From NCBI RefSeq assembly GCF_024706985.1, contig NZ_JAMCCX010000061.1, forward strand, positions 62,001 to 126,000: a stretch of DNA of 64,000 nucleotides. Direction: 5' to 3'. The DNA is from Alicyclobacillus sp. SP_1. GTDB lineage: Bacteria; Bacillota; Bacilli; Alicyclobacillales; Alicyclobacillaceae. The notes under the pieces were generated by a model. That model was not told where the DNA came from. It made no database searches and saw nothing but the letters and a program-made list of their open reading frames with translations. This document shows positions 41,490 through 49,994 of this stretch, piece by piece (within the stretch, counting starts at the first letter, position 1; each line of letters opens with the position of its first letter). Position numbers and translations under genes: made by a program.

Positions 41490-43254
41490 ACATTCGGTAC
41501 GACACATTCGAGATTGGCTGGGTGCGGCCCCCAGCCTTCTCCTTTTCTTTATTCTGATTCTTTACCCACTCTTGACCCTATTGGCTCAGACAGTTCTTCC
41601 AAATTTGTTTGGGGTCCATATGAGCTTGATTCCATCTCTTAGTCCGCTGAGGCAAGTTTTCGCCAATCCGCTTAATCTCGAAGCGGTCTTGAATTCGCTT
41701 GTGTTAGGTCTCGTCTCGGCAATTTTTGCAACCGCGCTCGGCACAGTTTGTGCCTTCGGTGCCGTGCGCGCGCATCGAGGGTGGCGCCTGACCATTGACA
41801 CTGGAGTCTGGATTGTCTTCTTTGCTCCATCTTATGTCATTGCCCAAGGTTGGGTCAGTCTCATGCAAGACGGTGGCATTGCCGCCGAGCTGTTTCATCT
41901 CCCAAATGGTTGGTCTCATTGGTTCTTCTCAAGAGTTGGTTTGGTTATCGTGATGTCGCTTCGATACATTCCGTTTGTCTATTTCGCGATGTCGCAGTCG
42001 ATTCGCAACATTGGCAAAGAGTTTGAGCAAGCAGGACGACTGCTCGGGGCCAAGCGAACTTATTTGTTTCGTAAAATTACCTTGCCGTTGATGACGCCCG
42101 CTCTTTTGGCGGGAGCTTCCATCGCATTTGCTGAAGGGTTTGGAGACTTTGGATTTGCTGCGGCTATCACTCCGCAGACGCATATTCCGCTCATCACCTA
42201 TCAAATTTATGCGTCTTTAAATGAAGCTCCTGTAGATTATCCTTCTGCAGCGGGACTGTCACTCATCCTCATTGTGGTCATGGCCATTGCGTTTTGGTTA
42301 CAAATGAGGTGGATGAGAGGTCGGTCCTATTCGACCATTTCGACTCACTCCAGAGCTGCGGCTACGCATGGGTCTCATCGATTCACGAGTGCTACTGCTG
42401 TGTCTTTGGTCATTCTCTTTTTTGCACTGATACTGCCTCTCGGGTCTACGGTCCTCGAGTCTCTACTGAAGGATTCCGCATCCAGTCTAGCGTTCCACAA
42501 CTTTACGTTGCATCACTATCATCAAGCCTTGGAACTGAGCAGCGGCGGACTCGGGTCTCTGCGCAGAACCATGATTTACGCCGCTATTTCCGCTTCGTTG
42601 ACCATGGTTTTTGGCTTGTACCTGGCGTTTACTATGATTTTCAAAAAAACCGTGGCCACGCGTCTGGTCAACAATATCATGATTGCGACCATCGCTGTGC
42701 CGGGCATTGTGCTGGCTGCGGGATTCATCTTTGCTTACAATGCGGTTTGGCTCATTCCGCTGCACTTAGTCATCTACGGCACGCCCATCTGTCTCGGAAT
42801 GGCCTATTTGGCAGGGTCGCTACCGTACGCAATTCGACTCCAACTTGGGGCAATGAATCAAATGTCACCAAACTTGCTTACGGCGGCTGCCAGTCTGGGA
42901 GCGAAGCAATGGACAGTTTTGCGGCGAGTCGTGTTGCCGCTCGTGCGCGCTACAGCGGTCGCGACGTTTTTCATGACGCTCACAGGTACGATGTTTGAGT
43001 TACCGGCATCCTCGTTGCTCTATCCGGCTGGATATCCGCCATTTCCGGAGACGATTCAAAAGACTTTCAATGCATTTGAGTACGCGCGAGGTTCAGCATT
43101 GACAGTCATCGGCATGGTCATTGTGTTTGTGCTTTATGGTCTCGGTCGTCTGTTGGAATCGCGATTAGTCGGCGGAGAACTTCAGACGGCTTCTCGGCGA
43201 CGAAGACAAAAGGCACCGAGCGAAGTGAAGGCGGTCACTTCTCCAACTCCGTGA
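41470..43254 (+). CDS. Ferric-type ABC transporter, fused double permease
   Basis: This 594-residue protein contains two permease domains in one chain, as in FbpB/SfuB. About twelve membrane helices are visible. Two EAA coupling motifs are present: EQAGRLLGAKRTYLFRKITL in the first half and AAASLGAKQWTVLRRVVLPL in the second. The C-terminal tail is Arg/Lys-rich and cytoplasmic. ATG 41470 lies within the end of the binding-protein gene, so translation is coupled. The fused architecture is the main sign that the system takes up ferric iron rather than sugar. Confidence 0.92.
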   Translation: MTISHSKHSVRHIRDWLGAAPSLLLFFILILYPLLTLLAQTVLPNLFGVHMSLIPSLSPLRQVFANPLNLEAVLNSLVLGLVSAIFATALGTVCAFGAVRAHRGWRLTIDTGVWIVFFAPSYVIAQGWVSLMQDGGIAAELFHLPNGWSHWFFSRVGLVIVMSLRYIPFVYFAMSQSIRNIGKEFEQAGRLLGAKRTYLFRKITLPLMTPALLAGASIAFAEGFGDFGFAAAITPQTHIPLITYQIYASLNEAPVDYPSAAGLSLILIVVMAIAFWLQMRWMRGRSYSTISTHSRAAATHGSHRFTSATAVSLVILFFALILPLGSTVLESLLKDSASSLAFHNFTLHHYHQALELSSGGLGSLRRTMIYAAISASLTMVFGLYLAFTMIFKKTVATRLVNNIMIATIAVPGIVLAAGFIFAYNAVWLIPLHLVIYGTPICLGMAYLAGSLPYAIRLQLGAMNQMSPNLLTAAASLGAKQWTVLRRVVLPLVRATAVATFFMTLTGTMFELPASSLLYPAGYPPFPETIQKTFNAFEYARGSALTVIGMVIVFVLYGLGRLLESRLVGGELQTASRRRRQKAPSEVKAVTSPTP

Positions 43255-43300
43255 AGTTGACGTCATGCTTACGCCTTAGTGCGGTTTCGGAGGTGTTATC

Positions 43301-44413
43301 GTGGAGATTGAATTGAAAGATGTTTGCAAAGAGTTTAACGGGAAAAAAGTCTTACAGGGCATTGACTTGTCCATTCCAAAAGGTCAATTCACCGCCCTTC
43401 TGGGACCCTCAGGATGTGGAAAAACGACTCTGCTGAACGCTTTAGCGGGCTTCCTCGATATTGATGGAGGGGAAATTGTCGTGGGTGGCCAGACGTGGTC
43501 GGACGAAGGCGTGACGTTGGCTCCGGAAAAACGAAATGTCGGAATGGTGTTCCAAGATTTCGCGTTATGGCCTCATTTGACAGTCTATGAGAATGTGGCA
43601 TTTGGGCTAAAAGTCAAGCGCCGACGAGCGCCAGAGATTGCTGTTCGAGTTCAGGAAGTGCTTGCAACGGTGCAGATGGAAGGCTATGTGAATGCATATC
43701 CACATCAGTTGTCGGGTGGGCAAAAACAGCGCATTGCGATTGCCCGCGCTTTGGCGCCGAATCCAAGCGTGTTGCTGATGGATGAACCCTTATCGTCTCT
43801 GGACGCGAAACTGCGAGAGCAAATGCGTTGGGACTTGCTCAGCATTATTAAATCAGCCAAGATTACGACGGTTTACGTCACGCATGATCAGATGGAAGCT
43901 CTGAGTATGGCGGACCAAATCGTTCTCCTTCACGATGGAATCGTCGAACAAGTGGGAACTCCACAAGAGCTGTTTGACAATCCACAAACGGTGTTTGCTG
44001 CGCATTTTATGGGAGCAGCCAACGTCATTGAGGCGGAATTTCGCGAAAGTGCGGAGAATTTCAGTATGATACAATGGAGCGGTGCCACTCTTCGCGTTCA
44101 CGGGAGTCCTGCTCACATGCAACAACCCATGGTTCTGTTTCGCCCGTCATCATTGCGTTTGTCCTACGAAGCGACACCTTCCTCTTTGCACTCATCCTTG
44201 CCGTGCATCATACAAGCGAGGGCGTATCATGGGTTCACTTGGCAATATCGGGTTCAGGTGAAAGACGCGACGAGGCAGCTTCCGCAGACCGTGGAGGTGT
44301 GGAGCGCCGATGAATTTGCCATTGGAACTCAGTTATTTTTACACGTTCCGGCTGAAAGCGGAAGACTCGTAGAAGGAGGCGAAACCGCGAAACTTACGCA
44401 CTTAGGTGGGTGA
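43301..44413 (+). CDS. Ferric-type ABC transporter, ATP-binding subunit (FbpC-like)
   Basis: This 370-residue ATPase drives the double permease. Residues 1-235 form the nucleotide-binding domain, with Walker A GPSGCGKTTLL, signature LSGGQKQRIAIARAL, Walker B LLMDEPLSSLD and the H-loop in VYVTHDQMEAL. The remaining 135 residues are a TOBE/regulatory domain with beta strands. GGAGGTG just before GTG 43301 supports the start. It is the third gene of the operon, and its stop lies 13 bases before the start of the FTR1-like gene. Confidence 0.93.
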   Translation: MEIELKDVCKEFNGKKVLQGIDLSIPKGQFTALLGPSGCGKTTLLNALAGFLDIDGGEIVVGGQTWSDEGVTLAPEKRNVGMVFQDFALWPHLTVYENVAFGLKVKRRRAPEIAVRVQEVLATVQMEGYVNAYPHQLSGGQKQRIAIARALAPNPSVLLMDEPLSSLDAKLREQMRWDLLSIIKSAKITTVYVTHDQMEALSMADQIVLLHDGIVEQVGTPQELFDNPQTVFAAHFMGAANVIEAEFRESAENFSMIQWSGATLRVHGSPAHMQQPMVLFRPSSLRLSYEATPSSLHSSLPCIIQARAYHGFTWQYRVQVKDATRQLPQTVEVWSADEFAIGTQLFLHVPAESGRLVEGGETAKLTHLGG

Positions 44414-44426
44414 GTCAGGGAAAAAT

Positions 44427-45197
44427 ATGAATGGATTTGCATTGGGATCGACGTTACTTGGGACAGGAGTCGAGTTTATTGAGGCGCTGACGATTGTTTT
44501 AGCAGTCGGTGCGGTTCGAGGCTTTAAGAGCGCTCTCTTGGGAGCGTTGGCAGCAGTTGTTCTGCTGGCTGTGTTGGTTGGTATCATAGGTGCACCCCTG
44601 GTATCCGTTATGCACATTCTTTGGCTGCAAATGATCATCGGCCTATTCATGCTTCTGTTTGGAATTCGATGGTTGCGCAAAGCGATTCTCCGCTACGCAG
44701 GTTTGAAAGCATTGCACAACGAAGCAGAGAGCTATCAGAAGGAGTTAGAACGGCAGAAAGCTGCGGGGAAATCCGGCGGATCGTTCGACCGATTTGCGTT
44801 TGCAACCACGTTTGGCGGAACGTTCTTGGAAGGCCTGGAGGCTATTTTCATTGTTTTGACGTTTGGACTCTCGTCACACTCGATGTCTTCTGCCATTCTC
44901 GGTGCCTTGATTGCCACGGTGGTGGTCGTTTTGTTGGGGGTGGCAGCTCGTCGCCCACTTTCCACGATTCCAGAAAACACGATGAAATTTGTTGTGGGTG
45001 TAATGCTCACTGCGTTTGGGTCTTTCTGGTTAGGGGAGAGTTTTCGCGTTACCTGGCCACAAGGAGAATTGTCTGTTGTCTATCTCGTGGCCACTTTGGT
45101 CCTTGTTTCCTTGCTGTTGGTTGCGCGTGCGAAGCGCGTGGTGGCGTCTTCTCAGGCTAACATTGACGATCACTCCGTGGAGGTGCATGGACGATGA
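44427..45197 (+). CDS. FTR1/COG4280-like multi-helix membrane protein
   Basis: This 256-residue membrane protein has about seven hydrophobic segments and two related acidic segments: GTGVEFIEALTIVLAVG near the start and GTFLEGLEAIFIVLTFG in the middle. The second resembles the REGLE motif with which FTR1-type iron permeases bind iron. Its closest description is the COG4280 predicted membrane protein group. Sitting directly behind a ferric ABC importer and ahead of a small membrane protein, it is plausibly an iron or other metal permease, but this is inference. ATG 44427 after AGGGA is chosen; GTG 44406, seven codons upstream, overlaps the previous stop and is also possible. Confidence 0.75.
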   Translation: MNGFALGSTLLGTGVEFIEALTIVLAVGAVRGFKSALLGALAAVVLLAVLVGIIGAPLVSVMHILWLQMIIGLFMLLFGIRWLRKAILRYAGLKALHNEAESYQKELERQKAAGKSGGSFDRFAFATTFGGTFLEGLEAIFIVLTFGLSSHSMSSAILGALIATVVVVLLGVAARRPLSTIPENTMKFVVGVMLTAFGSFWLGESFRVTWPQGELSVVYLVATLVLVSLLLVARAKRVVASSQANIDDHSVEVHGR

Positions 45198-45400
45198 AAG
45201 TGCTTCGTACCCTATGGGGGCTCCTCGTTGATGATGGCCGCTTGGCGTCCATTCTGCTGGTGGCTCTGATTGTCGCGGCCATCGTTAGTTCTGCCCATCT
45301 CCACCTGTTGGGGGCGGGCGTCATTTGGCTCGGATTGATTGTTGCACTGTGGGTATCTGTCGCCCACCAGTGGAGACTGAAGCGGAACAAGACTAAATGA
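45194..45400 (+). CDS. Small two-helix membrane protein, unknown
   Basis: This 68-residue protein overlaps the stop of the FTR1-like gene by four bases (ATGA) and has GGAGGTG upstream, which argues that it is real. Two hydrophobic stretches (ASILLVALIVAAIVSSA, LGAGVIWLGLIVALWVSVA) end in a basic KRNKTK tail. It is probably an accessory subunit of the preceding membrane protein. It belongs to no family I recognise. Confidence 0.8.
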   Translation: MKVLRTLWGLLVDDGRLASILLVALIVAAIVSSAHLHLLGAGVIWLGLIVALWVSVAHQWRLKRNKTK

Positions 45401-45440
45401 CAAACAACGCAGACATCGGTCGGCGGTATAGGCATCTTGG

Positions 45441-46466
45441 TCAGCGACTCATGTCGGCAATCAGGTGATCCATCTGTAACCTCGCGGCGAGTGGACAGAT
45501 GGAACTGATGTGCAGATCGATTCCGTGATTCTTAAGTGTGTAAACGGTGGTCGTGTGGCGAAATTCGTTGGCATCGACAGCTTTTACGGTATTGTAGACG
45601 GCGACTCCCGTTGCTGGCATAGCACTACCAAGGACCTGTTTTGGGTCTAATTTAAGGGAATCTCGACTCCCGGTCATGAGATAAACTTGGTGCCCTTTGG
45701 CGGCGTCTATCATGGGCATGGTCTCGCTGCTACTCGGACCGTAGAGTATGTCGGCTCCAGTCTGAATCGCGCCGAGACTGGCTTTTTCAATCGTTGCCGT
45801 CCCGAACATGGGCGGCAACGAAATCACGCGCGCCTTCAGTGCTGCATCAGAGGCATGTAGTCCGGTTGCAAATGCCCGAACTTCGCGCATTTCGTTGGGG
45901 CTATGGATGTCTTCCAAGAGAACCACCGAACGACCAGACTTGTCTCTAAGTCCAGGAAGCGCCTTCTCGCGCTCGAGCAGTCCCGCCAAATATCCCAGCG
46001 CATAAGCCCCTTCTTCGGTTTTGAAGACAGCACCTGCAACGTTTTTGCTCGCCGTTGCTTCCGCTCCAAGAATTAAGAAATTGGTTCGCGGATGCTTGCG
46101 ACTGATGGTTGCCACAGCTGGCTGCAGGGATTTGCCGTCTGCCACAATTAACTGATATCCTTGTTTAGCATAGGCGTTGACATTAGGCACATAATCGGCC
46201 GTTGTATGCGATTGAATCACTCCGCCGGTGCAGTCAAAGGCGAGCTCTGACCGCTGCAATCCAGCGACTGAGTCGTCGTGCGTGCCGATGTCGTTTAAGC
46301 CGCGTGTATCCGTGACAACCCCTACTTGAAACGGAATGGCGTAGCTCGCCTCGGTGTTCGACCACATGGCGGTTCCATCGCGCTGATCTTGGCGTGGAAC
46401 GGTACAGCCAGTCACACTTGCACAGACGATGGCCACCGTCCCGGTGACAGACCAGACGTTCCTCAT
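45441..46466 (-). CDS. BMP-family (Med/PnrA-like) lipoprotein
   Basis: This 341-residue protein has a lipoprotein signal peptide with Cys21 in ASVTGC. The mature part is a two-lobed BMP/PBP1-like domain: FQVGVVTDTRGLNDIGTHDD opens the fold, and YALGYLAGLLEREK and ATGVAVYNTVKAV are characteristic later segments. Members bind nucleosides for ABC uptake or, as in Bacillus Med, influence competence. No ABC transporter genes flank it, so a Med-like regulatory or orphan role is as likely as nucleoside uptake. The start is ATG 46466, where GGGGG precedes and the signal peptide is well formed; the frame is open to 46583. Confidence 0.82.
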   Translation of the reverse strand: MRNVWSVTGTVAIVCASVTGCTVPRQDQRDGTAMWSNTEASYAIPFQVGVVTDTRGLNDIGTHDDSVAGLQRSELAFDCTGGVIQSHTTADYVPNVNAYAKQGYQLIVADGKSLQPAVATISRKHPRTNFLILGAEATASKNVAGAVFKTEEGAYALGYLAGLLEREKALPGLRDKSGRSVVLLEDIHSPNEMREVRAFATGLHASDAALKARVISLPPMFGTATIEKASLGAIQTGADILYGPSSSETMPMIDAAKGHQVYLMTGSRDSLKLDPKQVLGSAMPATGVAVYNTVKAVDANEFRHTTTVYTLKNHGIDLHISSICPLAARLQMDHLIADMSR

Positions 46467-46703
46467 ATCGCATTCCCCCGACTTGGCGAATTTCCTCAGT
46501 CCACTTTTTATTGCGTGCCACTTTTTATTGCGTGGAGAACTCCCCGCGTTTTTGCTAAGATGCCACGAAGACCGCTGTCTCATGCGTGGTCGTCTCAGTC
46601 ACATGAATGGTATGGGAGAGAAAATCGCGAGTATTTGGTGTAGGTCGATGCCTATTGGGCAACACTATCTATCAGACAAACCAACAGGTTGAGGAGAATT
46701 CGT

Positions 46704-47450
46704 ATGGCGGAAGTGGTCACTGGGGAAAAGAATCATCTGGAAGTCCATCTCGAGCGGTGGCGGCGACGGAAGCGGTCTGCCCGTTGGTGGATGGTTGGAG
46801 GGATTTTACTGTTTCTCGCTGGACCAGCGTTCACGAAGCCGATGTATTCGCTGTTCGGCTTATTGATCGTCAGTGTCTCGGCAATGGTCATGAGGCGCAC
46901 GAGTCGTGAGCTGGAAGTACTCGGCGTGGGGCTGGCGGGAGAGAAAGAAGCGGAGGAGGCTTTCTCCAATCTCCCCGGAGAGTATGTTATATACTCTGAT
47001 TTGGAAATTGAGTCGGATGGAAAGATAAGCCAAGTCGATCACGTTGTCGTCGGTCCAACCGGTGTTTTCGTCGTTGAAACGAAAAATGTCTACGGGCGAG
47101 TTGTGGGAAACGCAGATGATGCGGATTGGACGCAGTTTAAGACGACCGAAAGTGGTCATGTGTATGAAAAGCAGATGTATTCTCCAGTGAAGCAGGTAGG
47201 GACGCACGTGTATCGTCTCGCCGAGCGCTTGAAAGAAGAGCAGATTCACGTTTGGGTTCAAGGCATTGTTTACTTTGTCCATCCCGATACGGACGTTGAA
47301 ATGACCGGCTTCTCAAAAATCCCGGTTTTTTCTGCCGGAGACGAGGGAACAGAAAAATTGATGGACTTCATCCTAGCATCGAATCGCAGACCGCTCTCCA
47401 AGGAGATACGTGAAAGAATTGGGGAGGTGCTGTCTGACTGTCTGATGTAG
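46704..47450 (+). CDS. NERD-domain membrane protein
   Basis: This 248-residue protein has a basic N-terminus and two adjacent membrane helices (WWMVGGILLFLAGPAF, YSLFGLLIVSVSAMVM) followed by a NERD domain at about 85-200. The signature strands are present: EYVIYSDLEI, ISQVDHVVVGPTGVFVVETK and the following NVYGRVVG. The Asp and Glu-x-Lys residues are those of the restriction-endonuclease-like core, so nuclease activity is possible but has rarely been shown for this family. GAGGAG before ATG 46704 supports the start. It stands alone, convergent with nothing and not linked to a defence locus. Confidence 0.87.
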   Translation: MAEVVTGEKNHLEVHLERWRRRKRSARWWMVGGILLFLAGPAFTKPMYSLFGLLIVSVSAMVMRRTSRELEVLGVGLAGEKEAEEAFSNLPGEYVIYSDLEIESDGKISQVDHVVVGPTGVFVVETKNVYGRVVGNADDADWTQFKTTESGHVYEKQMYSPVKQVGTHVYRLAERLKEEQIHVWVQGIVYFVHPDTDVEMTGFSKIPVFSAGDEGTEKLMDFILASNRRPLSKEIRERIGEVLSDCLM

Positions 47451-47533
47451 CTCACCCGAAGCGCTGTGCATAAACGGCCGACAGGTGGGGCATCCTTGCG
47501 AAAATGCTCGACGTTGAAAGGATGCGGTGAACA

Positions 47534-48082
47534 GTGGTTTTTCAGCGAACGACTCGGTCCTGTGCGGTCGGTGGCCGTTCTGTAAGTCGCATGCCAAGGC
47601 GAGATGGGTGGGTGCGGGTAGCCATCGGGCCATTCATGCTCGTTGCCTTAGCCGTCGCAGTGGCGCCAACGGTGCGCGCCACGACTGGAACGGCGGTTCA
47701 GAGTGCTTTGACTCGCGCGGGACTGACAGAAGCGTATGTGCCAAATGGCTTGCCTGGGCTGACCGAGTTGGAGTCGGTGCGTGCGGACAAGGGCGGCGTG
47801 TTAATTCTCGAGTACGAAAAGCAGGTGCTGTACGAGTCGCGACACGCCTTGGTGCTGGAGGACCCCAATAGTGAGGAGTCTTTGCCACTCGCAGGACTTC
47901 AGGCCGTGGCGTCAGATGTGCGGTGGGATACATTTCAGCAGAAAAATGCGCCTGCTCGTCACGCGTTGACCATCCTTCTGCAAAATGGCATGTACTTAAT
48001 GGTCATACCGCGCGAAACATCGTCTCCTTGGTCGCTGTCCGATATTCGTTCGTTTGTCCAGAGCTTGAAGCCAATCTCCTGA
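47534..48082 (+). CDS. Small exported protein, unknown
   Basis: I do not recognise this 182-residue protein. A basic N-terminus and a hydrophobic segment (IGPFMLVALAVAVAPTVRA) form a signal peptide that would be cut near residue 49. The mature part of about 130 residues is mixed alpha/beta, with strands GGVLILEYEKQVLYES and HALTILLQNGMYLMVIP and no cysteines or catalytic motif, and resembles DUF4367-like anchored domains only loosely. The start is uncertain: GTG 47534 follows AAAGGATG, while ATG 47591 would give a shorter, more typical signal peptide. It is convergent with panC. Confidence 0.65.
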   Translation: MVFQRTTRSCAVGGRSVSRMPRRDGWVRVAIGPFMLVALAVAVAPTVRATTGTAVQSALTRAGLTEAYVPNGLPGLTELESVRADKGGVLILEYEKQVLYESRHALVLEDPNSEESLPLAGLQAVASDVRWDTFQQKNAPARHALTILLQNGMYLMVIPRETSSPWSLSDIRSFVQSLKPIS

Positions 48083-48210
48083 AGTTTAAACTCGGTACTC
48101 CTTTGCACACGTTCTCGATGGGTTGGCCACGTTTTGGGCCATGGCATCCGAACTCGACATGCCTGTGGTGCACTTCGATGAAACGACAAGGCATCGATGT
48201 CAATGGCAGA

Positions 48211-49062
48211 TTATCCAGACACATGAAATTGAAAGTTGTCAATCAATCTTGCCTTACCTACGTAGACCGCGACGGCCATCATCACATCGCCACGAATCGT
48301 TTCGAGGGGTTCCAAAGTTGACGCGTCAACCACTTCTGCGTAATCTACGCAGAAGTCCGGCTCGGACGACAGCGTGGCGAGCAGATGTTGGCGCACGCGT
48401 TGCCCATCTCGCTCACCAGCATCTACGACTTGCTTTGCGGCGGTCAAGGCGCGATAGAGAATGGAGGCGCGTTGGCGCTCATCCGGGGTTAAGTAAATAT
48501 TTCGGGAGCTTTTCGCAAGTCCATCGGCTTCACGAAACGTTGGAACGCTCGTGACTTGGACAGGGAAATTCAAATCGTCTACCATCCGCCGAATAACGAG
48601 TAGCTGTTGTCCATCCTTTTGACCAAAAAAGACCTCATCGGGCTGCACGATGTGAAGCAGTTTTGCGACGACGGTCGCAACCCCCCGGAAGTGCGTGGGT
48701 CGACTCTTGCCACAGAGCCGCGTGGACAGTGTGTCTAGCGTTACATAAGTCACCGTGGGTCGGGGGTACATCTCTTCCACTGTAGGCCGAAACAGTAGGT
48801 CACAGCCAGCGGATTCGAGCAGTTCCTGGTCGCGCGCTGCATCTCTCGGATAGCTGTCAAAGTCTTCGCCGGGAGCAAACTGCGTAGGGTTGACAAAAAT
48901 GCTGCAGACCGCAAACGTATTCGCACGTTTCGCTGCCTTGACCAGACTCTGGTGGCCTTCATGTAAGTAACCCATCGTGGGAATGAACCCAATTCGCTGA
49001 CCTAGTGCTCGTTGTTGAGTTACTTCGGCCCGCACCTCTGCAATGGTCGATACAATGTTCAT
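48211..49062 (-). CDS. panC: Pantoate-beta-alanine ligase (pantothenate synthetase)
   Basis: This 283-residue enzyme joins pantoate and beta-alanine with ATP to form pantothenate. The nucleotidyl-transferase HIGH-type motif appears in FIPTMGYLHEGHQSLV, with the family segments SIFVNPTQFAPGEDFDSYPR, FGQKDGQQLLVIRRMV and the KSS phosphate-binding loop in GLAKSSRNIYL. The ATG at 49062 overlaps the stop of panB (ATGA), so the two are coupled. panD, which makes beta-alanine, is not adjacent. Confidence 0.97.
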   Translation of the reverse strand: MNIVSTIAEVRAEVTQQRALGQRIGFIPTMGYLHEGHQSLVKAAKRANTFAVCSIFVNPTQFAPGEDFDSYPRDAARDQELLESAGCDLLFRPTVEEMYPRPTVTYVTLDTLSTRLCGKSRPTHFRGVATVVAKLLHIVQPDEVFFGQKDGQQLLVIRRMVDDLNFPVQVTSVPTFREADGLAKSSRNIYLTPDERQRASILYRALTAAKQVVDAGERDGQRVRQHLLATLSSEPDFCVDYAEVVDASTLEPLETIRGDVMMAVAVYVGKARLIDNFQFHVSG

Positions 49063-49958
49063 TTCTTCGGTTCCTCCACGGTGTCTGGTTCATTCTGACG
49101 GATTCGCCCGAGCCGTGCTGCCTCTAAACTGAGGAGTATCTCGCGCTCGTCCTCCCGGAGATGAATCGTCTGCTCCGTGCCCGGAAACAGCCCAGACTGC
49201 ACTTCTTCGATATATGTTTTGGCCGCTTCTTCGATAGTACGACCGACCTGTGCGTAGCGCTTGTTGTGTTTTGGAATGTAGCCAGCCGTGTATCCCACCA
49301 TATCGTGAAAGACGAGCACCTGACCGTCACAGTCGGCGCCAGCGCCAATGCCGATGGTAGGTATGCTCAAGCTGTCGCTGACGACTTTCGCGACTTCACC
49401 CGGAACTACTTCTAGGACGACCGAGAATGCTCCTGCAGCTTCCAGCGCCAAAGCGTCGTCCAGCAAGCGCAGCGCTTCTTGTTTCGTCCTTCCCTGAACG
49501 TGAAATCCTCCAAAGGCATGCACAGACTGTGGAGTGAGACCGATGTGACCCATCACAGGAATGCCCGCGGAGACCAAGCGGGCCACAGTCTTCGCGACCT
49601 CTCGGCCGCCTTCGAGTTTGACCGCCTGTGCGCCACCCTCCTGAAGAATGCGACCAGCATGACGGAGAGCATCTTCCGGACTGATGCTCTGTGTCAAAAA
49701 TGGCATATCCGTAACGACCATACTCTGTTTGGCTGCGCGAGCAACCATTTTTGTGTGGTAAATCATGTCGTCGACCGTGACTGGAATGGTCGTGCTATGA
49801 CCTTGTACGACCATTCCGAGGGAGTCCCCGATGAGCAATACATGCATACCAGCCGCATCCATTCTCTCTGCGGTTGGGTAATCGTAGGCGGTGACCATGG
49901 CGATTTTTTGACCGCGCGCCTTCATCTGCAGCAACGTCTTCGTGGTGATTTGGCTCAT
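49059..49958 (-). CDS. panB: 3-methyl-2-oxobutanoate hydroxymethyltransferase
   Basis: This 299-residue TIM-barrel enzyme adds a hydroxymethyl group from methylene-tetrahydrofolate to 2-oxoisovalerate, giving ketopantoate, the first committed step of pantothenate synthesis. Recognisable segments are MVTAYDYPTAERMDAAG, LIGDSLGMVVQGHSTTIPVT, AVKLEGGREVAKTV, VMGHIGLTPQSVHAFGG and IGIGAGADCDGQVLVFHDM. The start ATG 49958 has AAAGGGGG upstream. It is the middle gene of a three-gene operon with the DUF2520 reductase and panC. Confidence 0.97.
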   Translation of the reverse strand: MSQITTKTLLQMKARGQKIAMVTAYDYPTAERMDAAGMHVLLIGDSLGMVVQGHSTTIPVTVDDMIYHTKMVARAAKQSMVVTDMPFLTQSISPEDALRHAGRILQEGGAQAVKLEGGREVAKTVARLVSAGIPVMGHIGLTPQSVHAFGGFHVQGRTKQEALRLLDDALALEAAGAFSVVLEVVPGEVAKVVSDSLSIPTIGIGAGADCDGQVLVFHDMVGYTAGYIPKHNKRYAQVGRTIEEAAKTYIEEVQSGLFPGTEQTIHLREDEREILLSLEAARLGRIRQNEPDTVEEPKK

Positions 49959-49994
49959 CTCTGGAGCCCCCTTTCTGTGCCGTAAATAGCCTTA

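Noticed and set aside
42294-42998. A 234-codon plus-strand frame inside the ferric permease gene
   Set aside because: It overlaps the second permease domain, whose EAA motif and helices are unmistakable in the other frame. The extra frame is Cys/His-rich noise.
46704-47450. NERD-domain protein as a defence-system component
   Set aside because: No helicase, kinase, methylase or other defence gene is adjacent, and membrane-linked NERD proteins are common in Bacillota outside defence loci.
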